Shown: positions 61,437 to 64,000 of the stretch, in pieces
How positions within the stretch are numbered: position 1 is the stretch's first letter
Layout: each line of letters opens with the position of its first letter
Source of the DNA: Hirschia sp.
Lineage (GTDB): Bacteria; Pseudomonadota; Alphaproteobacteria; Caulobacterales; Hyphomonadaceae
Assembly: GCA_002709235.1 (NCBI GenBank)
Contig: PAQI01000003.1
Span: forward strand, 25,141 to 89,140
DNA: 64,000 nt
Direction of reading: 5' to 3'
Notes under the pieces: model-generated
Databases searched by the model: none
The model's input: the letters and a program-made list of their open reading frames with translations, nothing else
What the model was told of the DNA's origin: nothing
Position numbers and translations under genes: made by a program

Positions 61437-61826
61437 CACGTCATCCCACACCTGATGCGGGGCCCACTCGACTGCGTGTACGAGCGCTGAGAATTGGGTC
61501 CCCGCATCTGCGTGGCTTTGCCACCTGGCGGGGGTGACGTGATCAGATGCCTCATCCTGAGGAGCGGCAAGCCCGCGTCTCGAAGGATGGCTACACGCAC
61601 CATGTTTCGAGACGGGCGTGAGCGCCTTCCTCAGCATGAGGAAAAAACTGTGCTGGCCCGCAACTTCACCCACCTGTCATCCCGGCCAAGACGCAATAGC
61701 GTCGCCGATGCCGGGACCCACTCCTCAACAATCCCAAACGCAAAAAAAGTAGGTTCCGGCATCTGCGCTACGCTGGGCCGGAATGACGAGGAAAAATGCC
61801 CTCATCCTGAGGAGCGGCAAGCCCGC
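61437..61826. repeat. Dense array of family A and B repeats
   Basis: The gap between yghU and mnmA is filled by repeats. A family B-like element lies at 61437-61541 (starts CACGTCATCCC, ends GGGGGTGACGTG). A full family A element lies at 61550-61642 (starts CCTCATCCTGAGGAGCGGC). A second family B element lies at 61675-61788 (starts TGTCATCCCGGCC, ends GGCCGGAATGACG), and a truncated family A piece at 61800-61826 ends at the mnmA stop codon. Pairs of elements point toward each other. No coding sequence was found. Confidence 0.85.
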
Positions 61827-61827
61827 C

Positions 61828-63036
61828 TCACACTCCGTCAGCAATCGTCCCGCCGGCCCCCTCATAAGCGCTCACCGTGCCGGTGATGAAGCCGCCGCCG
61901 AGCACTGTGCTCGCACCATCCACCGAATAGATCACGCAGGCCTGCCCCGGCGCGACGCCCTCTTCAGGATCGTCGAACACAAAGCCCGGCGCGCCGTCCA
62001 CCATTGCCATGCGCCCGGCCTTGGGTGGACGCGTCGAGCGCACACGTCCCAGCGCTTTGACGCCTGCTGCACAAGCCTCTTCCAGCGAACCCTCGCCCAG
62101 CCAGTTGGCCTCGCCCAGGCTCAGCGCACGCGTCATCAGCGCCTCACGCGGGCCGACAATCACCTCGCGCTTGCGCGCATCCACCTTCACCACATAGATC
62201 GGCTCACCCGTGGCCACGCCCAGCCCGCGCCGCTGGCCGACCGTATAGCGGATCACGCCCTCATGCTGGCCCAGCACGCGCCCATCCAGATGCACGATAT
62301 CGCCCGCGCGCCCCGCACCGGGCCGCAGCTTCTCGACAATATCGGTATATTTGCCCTCCGGCACGAAACAAATGTCCTGACTGTCGGGCTTGGACGCCAC
62401 CTGCAACCCCATCGCCGAGGCCAGTTTCCGGGTCTTGTCCTTGCTCATCCCGCCGAGCGGAAAACGCAGGAAATCAAGCTGTTCATGCGTGGTCGCAAAC
62501 AGGAAATAGCTCTGGTCCTTGTCAGCATCGGCGGCGCGCGCCAGTTGCGGCCTGCCAGCCTCATCCAGCGTGCGGCGGATATAATGGCCCGTCGCCATGC
62601 AATCGGCCCCCAGCTCACGCGCCGTGTCCAGCAGATCCTTGAACTTGACCGTCTGATTGCAGCGAATGCACGGCACCGGCGTCGATCCTGCCAGATAGGT
62701 GTCGGCAAAATCCTCCATCACCTGTGTCCGGAAGCGGTTCTCATAATCCAGCACATAATGGGGAATGCCGAGGGATTCGGCTACGCGCCGTGCGTCATGA
62801 ATGTCCTGCCCGGCACAGCATGCGCCCTGCTTTTTCAGCGCCGCGCCATGATCATAAAGCTGAAGCGTGACCCCCACCACATCATATCCGGCATGGGCCA
62901 AAAGCCCCGCCACAACGGAGGAATCCACCCCGCCAGACATGGCCGCCACAACGCGGGTCTGCGATCGCGGCTTGTCAAAGCCAAGGTCAAGGTCAGCGCC
63001 CGCCAGATCGACGTCGCTCAGGCTATCGAGTTTCAT
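61828..63036 (-). CDS. mnmA: tRNA 2-thiouridylase MnmA
   Basis: The 402-aa enzyme has the PP-loop SGGVDSS (34-40), [10 protein letters not shown] with the catalytic C123, and the partner Cys in [10 protein letters not shown]. It also has the MnmA-specific [11 protein letters not shown] and ATGHYI blocks. It installs sulfur at position 2 of the wobble uridine in tRNAs for Lys, Glu and Gln. The ATG at 63036 is the likely start. A truncated family A repeat begins right at the 3' end, so the last residues may have been reshaped by repeat insertion. Confidence 0.95.
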   Translation of the reverse strand: MKLDSLSDVDLAGADLDLGFDKPRSQTRVVAAMSGGVDSSVVAGLLAHAGYDVVGVTLQLYDHGAALKKQGACCAGQDIHDARRVAESLGIPHYVLDYENRFRTQVMEDFADTYLAGSTPVPCIRCNQTVKFKDLLDTARELGADCMATGHYIRRTLDEAGRPQLARAADADKDQSYFLFATTHEQLDFLRFPLGGMSKDKTRKLASAMGLQVASKPDSQDICFVPEGKYTDIVEKLRPGAGRAGDIVHLDGRVLGQHEGVIRYTVGQRRGLGVATGEPIYVVKVDARKREVIVGPREALMTRALSLGEANWLGEGSLEEACAAGVKALGRVRSTRPPKAGRMAMVDGAPGFVFDDPEEGVAPGQACVIYSVDGASTVLGGGFITGTVSAYEGAGGTIADGV

Positions 63037-63177
63037 ATGTCCTCTCCAACGGGTTCAAGGGCCCGTGCAGATGGTTGATGTTGGTAGGACATATAGGCGA
63101 GATCCGCCAGCGTGTCATCCGGCCTGCTCTTGTCATCCTCACCTCATCCCTGATGGTGGAAGGGCGACGCCCTCTCC

Positions 63178-63286
63178 ACCGCAGACCCCAGTGAAGACTG
63201 GGGTCCACGCAGCCGTCGCCAGCCACGAGAACGCTGCCCATTTCAGCTGCATGGGTTCCAGTCTTCACTGGAACCACCGGGTGGAG
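63178..63286. repeat. Direct repeat copy 1 (109 bp)
   Basis: The sequence starts ACCGCAGACCCCAGTGAAGA and ends ACCACCGGGTGGAG. It contains an inverted repeat (CCCAGTGAAGACTGGGGTCC and GGTTCCAGTCTTCACTGGAACC-type arms). A second copy with about four mismatches lies at 63383-63491. Confidence 0.85.
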
Positions 63287-63382
63287 AGAATCGCGCTTTC
63301 CACCCCGCGTCATCCCCGATGCGCAGCATCTGGGGATCCATCCCTGACCATCTCAACACCCCCGATGGTGGCACCCATCACA

Positions 63383-63491
63383 ACCGCAGACCCCAGTGAA
63401 AACTGGGGTCCACGCCACCGTCGCCAGCCACGAGAACGCTGCCCATTTCAGCTGCATGGGTTCCAGTCTTCACTGGAACCGCCGGGTGGAG
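63383..63491. repeat. Direct repeat copy 2 (109 bp)
   Basis: Second copy of the 109-bp repeat, 205 bp after the first. The unit contains CAGCCACGAGAACGCTGCCC and inverted CAGTCTTCACTGGAACC arms. Between the copies lie a short TCATCCCCGATGCGCAGC repeat and TA-poor unique sequence. The whole 509-bp gap between mnmA and the next ORF contains no gene. Confidence 0.85.
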
Positions 63492-63545
63492 GATATCTCA
63501 CAAAACTTATCCCACCCCCTCGCCAATACCCCCATAATGCAGCCC

Positions 63546-64000
63546 ATGAGATCACAGGCCCCAGACATATACGCACCAAAACGCGACTTCTGGCGCAGCT
63601 TCCGCCGACAGCTTGTCTGGCTCGACTGGCAGATCTGGATGCTGGCCCATCTGGGCCTGCTCAACAGCGAAAACACCGCCTCACGCTGGCTCAAACGCCA
63701 GCTGGCCCAGCTCGAACATGGCCTGCGCTGTATGCTGGTGATTGGTTGCCAGAACCGTCCCGCCGCATCTCCAGCGAAAGCTGGAGTCCAGGACATCTAT
63801 CAGCAGTCTGGATCCCAGCTTTCGCTGGGAAGACGGAACCACAAACGCTTCAGCTACAGCCTGAAAGCATTCGGCTATCCCCTGTCATCCCGGCCAAGCG
63901 AAGCGCAGACGCCGGGACCCATTCCTCAAACATTGAAACCCGAGGACAAGTGGGTTCCGGCATCGGCGACGCTCACGCGTCTGGGCCGGAATGACGTGGA
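63546..64000 (+). CDS. Open reading frame with in-frame repeats (runs off the right edge)
   Basis: An ATG at 63546 opens a frame that stays open to the end of the window (151 codons). The first 75 residues look coding: they are Trp-, Leu- and Arg-rich (FWRSFRRQLVWLDWQIWMLA and ASRWLKRQLAQLEHGLRCML). After ASPAKAG the frame runs through an inverted repeat (63769-63830) and then through a family B repeat (63883-63996) without a stop. The family is not known to me. This may be a small cytoplasmic protein gene whose 3' part has been lengthened by repeats. The product beyond 64000 is unseen. Confidence 0.45.
   Translation, partial: MRSQAPDIYAPKRDFWRSFRRQLVWLDWQIWMLAHLGLLNSENTASRWLKRQLAQLEHGLRCMLVIGCQNRPAASPAKAGVQDIYQQSGSQLSLGRRNHKRFSYSLKAFGYPLSSRPSEAQTPGPIPQTLKPEDKWVPASATLTRLGRNDV
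63769..63830. repeat. Inverted repeat inside an open reading frame
   Basis: CTCCAGCGAAAGCTGGAG and the arm GGATCCCAGCTTTCGCTGGG form a paired palindrome element that adds about 21 codons in frame. Confidence 0.75.
63883..63996. repeat. Family B repeat inside an open reading frame
   Basis: The element starts TGTCATCCCGGCCAAGCG and ends GGGCCGGAATGACG, like the copy at 61675-61788. It continues the reading frame for about 38 codons. Confidence 0.8.

Noticed and set aside
61783..63078. A 431-codon ORF on the forward strand opposite mnmA
   Set aside because: It is a shadow of mnmA, which has all its active-site motifs on the reverse strand; the forward ORF has biased His/Arg/Ala composition and no family pattern.
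63178..63491. A CRISPR-like pair of repeats
   Set aside because: There are only two copies, 109 bp long and with inverted arms, no short regular spacers and no cas genes in the window.
62867..63994. A 375-codon forward ORF covering the mnmA start and the repeats
   Set aside because: It crosses antisense mnmA, two copies of the 109-bp repeat and other repeats, and the nearby frame beginning at 63546 has a better coding character.

Overview
The window looks like chromosomal DNA of a heterotrophic alphaproteobacterium with moderately high GC content. The hisC-tyrA-chorismate mutase block divergent from metX-metW, the PHB regulator PhaR, a 259-aa secreted protein resembling the Caulobacter/Hyphomonas DUF4908 group, and mesaconyl-CoA hydratase all point to a Hyphomonadaceae/Caulobacterales-type organism. 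This is a judgement from gene content; there is no rRNA gene in the window to test it.

Layout. 1-5.7 kb: the start of a patatin-like gene, then aromatic amino acid genes (tyrA, hisC, chorismate mutase) back to back with methionine genes metX-metW, then an orphan PII gene. 5.7-10.7 kb: a methyltransferase divergent from gloB, a secreted protein, and phaB facing phaR across a spacer with three copies of a PhaR-like operator. 10.9-16.7 kb: surface polysaccharide or lipid A decoration (two GT2 enzymes, an ArnT-like transferase, an O-antigen ligase). 16.8-26.8 kb: thrS, several lipoproteins, yidD, a PAP2 phosphatase, rluA, an Fe-S scaffold protein, exoD between two paralogous lipoprotein hydrolases, and a DUF433/DUF5615 toxin-antitoxin-like pair. 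27-34 kb: cysS, folE, a small protein with its own palindrome and terminator, a flavin reductase and a molybdenum cofactor operon (moaE-moaB-moaC-mobA-moaA-moaD). 34-43 kb: a ferredoxin reductase, ethylmalonyl-CoA pathway genes (mch and an Mcl2-type enzyme) bracketing arsC and two tiny membrane proteins, pyridoxal kinase and two hydrolases. 43-51 kb: an unusual signalling and envelope region with a cyclic-nucleotide-domain/acyltransferase fusion, a 589-bp gene-free spacer, a histidine kinase-response regulator pair divergent from two lipoproteins (one a 903-aa TPR-CHAT protease with its His/Cys dyad), and tRNA-Met. 51-64 kb: DUF2959 and extensin-like proteins, a fused indolepyruvate ferredoxin oxidoreductase divergent from an Lrp regulator, a thiolase, a tandem-TIR protein, yghU and mnmA. 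The last part is dense with short repeats.

Metabolic links. Thiolase, PhaB and PhaR fit polyhydroxybutyrate turnover. Mch and the Mcl2-type enzyme fit acetyl-CoA assimilation by the ethylmalonyl-CoA pathway. The divergent Lrp gene suggests amino-acid control of the indolepyruvate oxidoreductase.

Repeats. At least three families of 60-120 bp imperfect palindromes occupy gene borders (26.9-27.1, 37.6, 61.4-61.8 and 63.1-63.5 kb). Two elements also lie inside an open reading frame at the right edge without breaking it. The best candidates for undescribed biology are the two-component/CHAT-lipoprotein block, the tandem-TIR protein, the cNMP-domain/acyltransferase fusion, the two small one-helix proteins by arsC, and the ORF that carries in-frame repeats.
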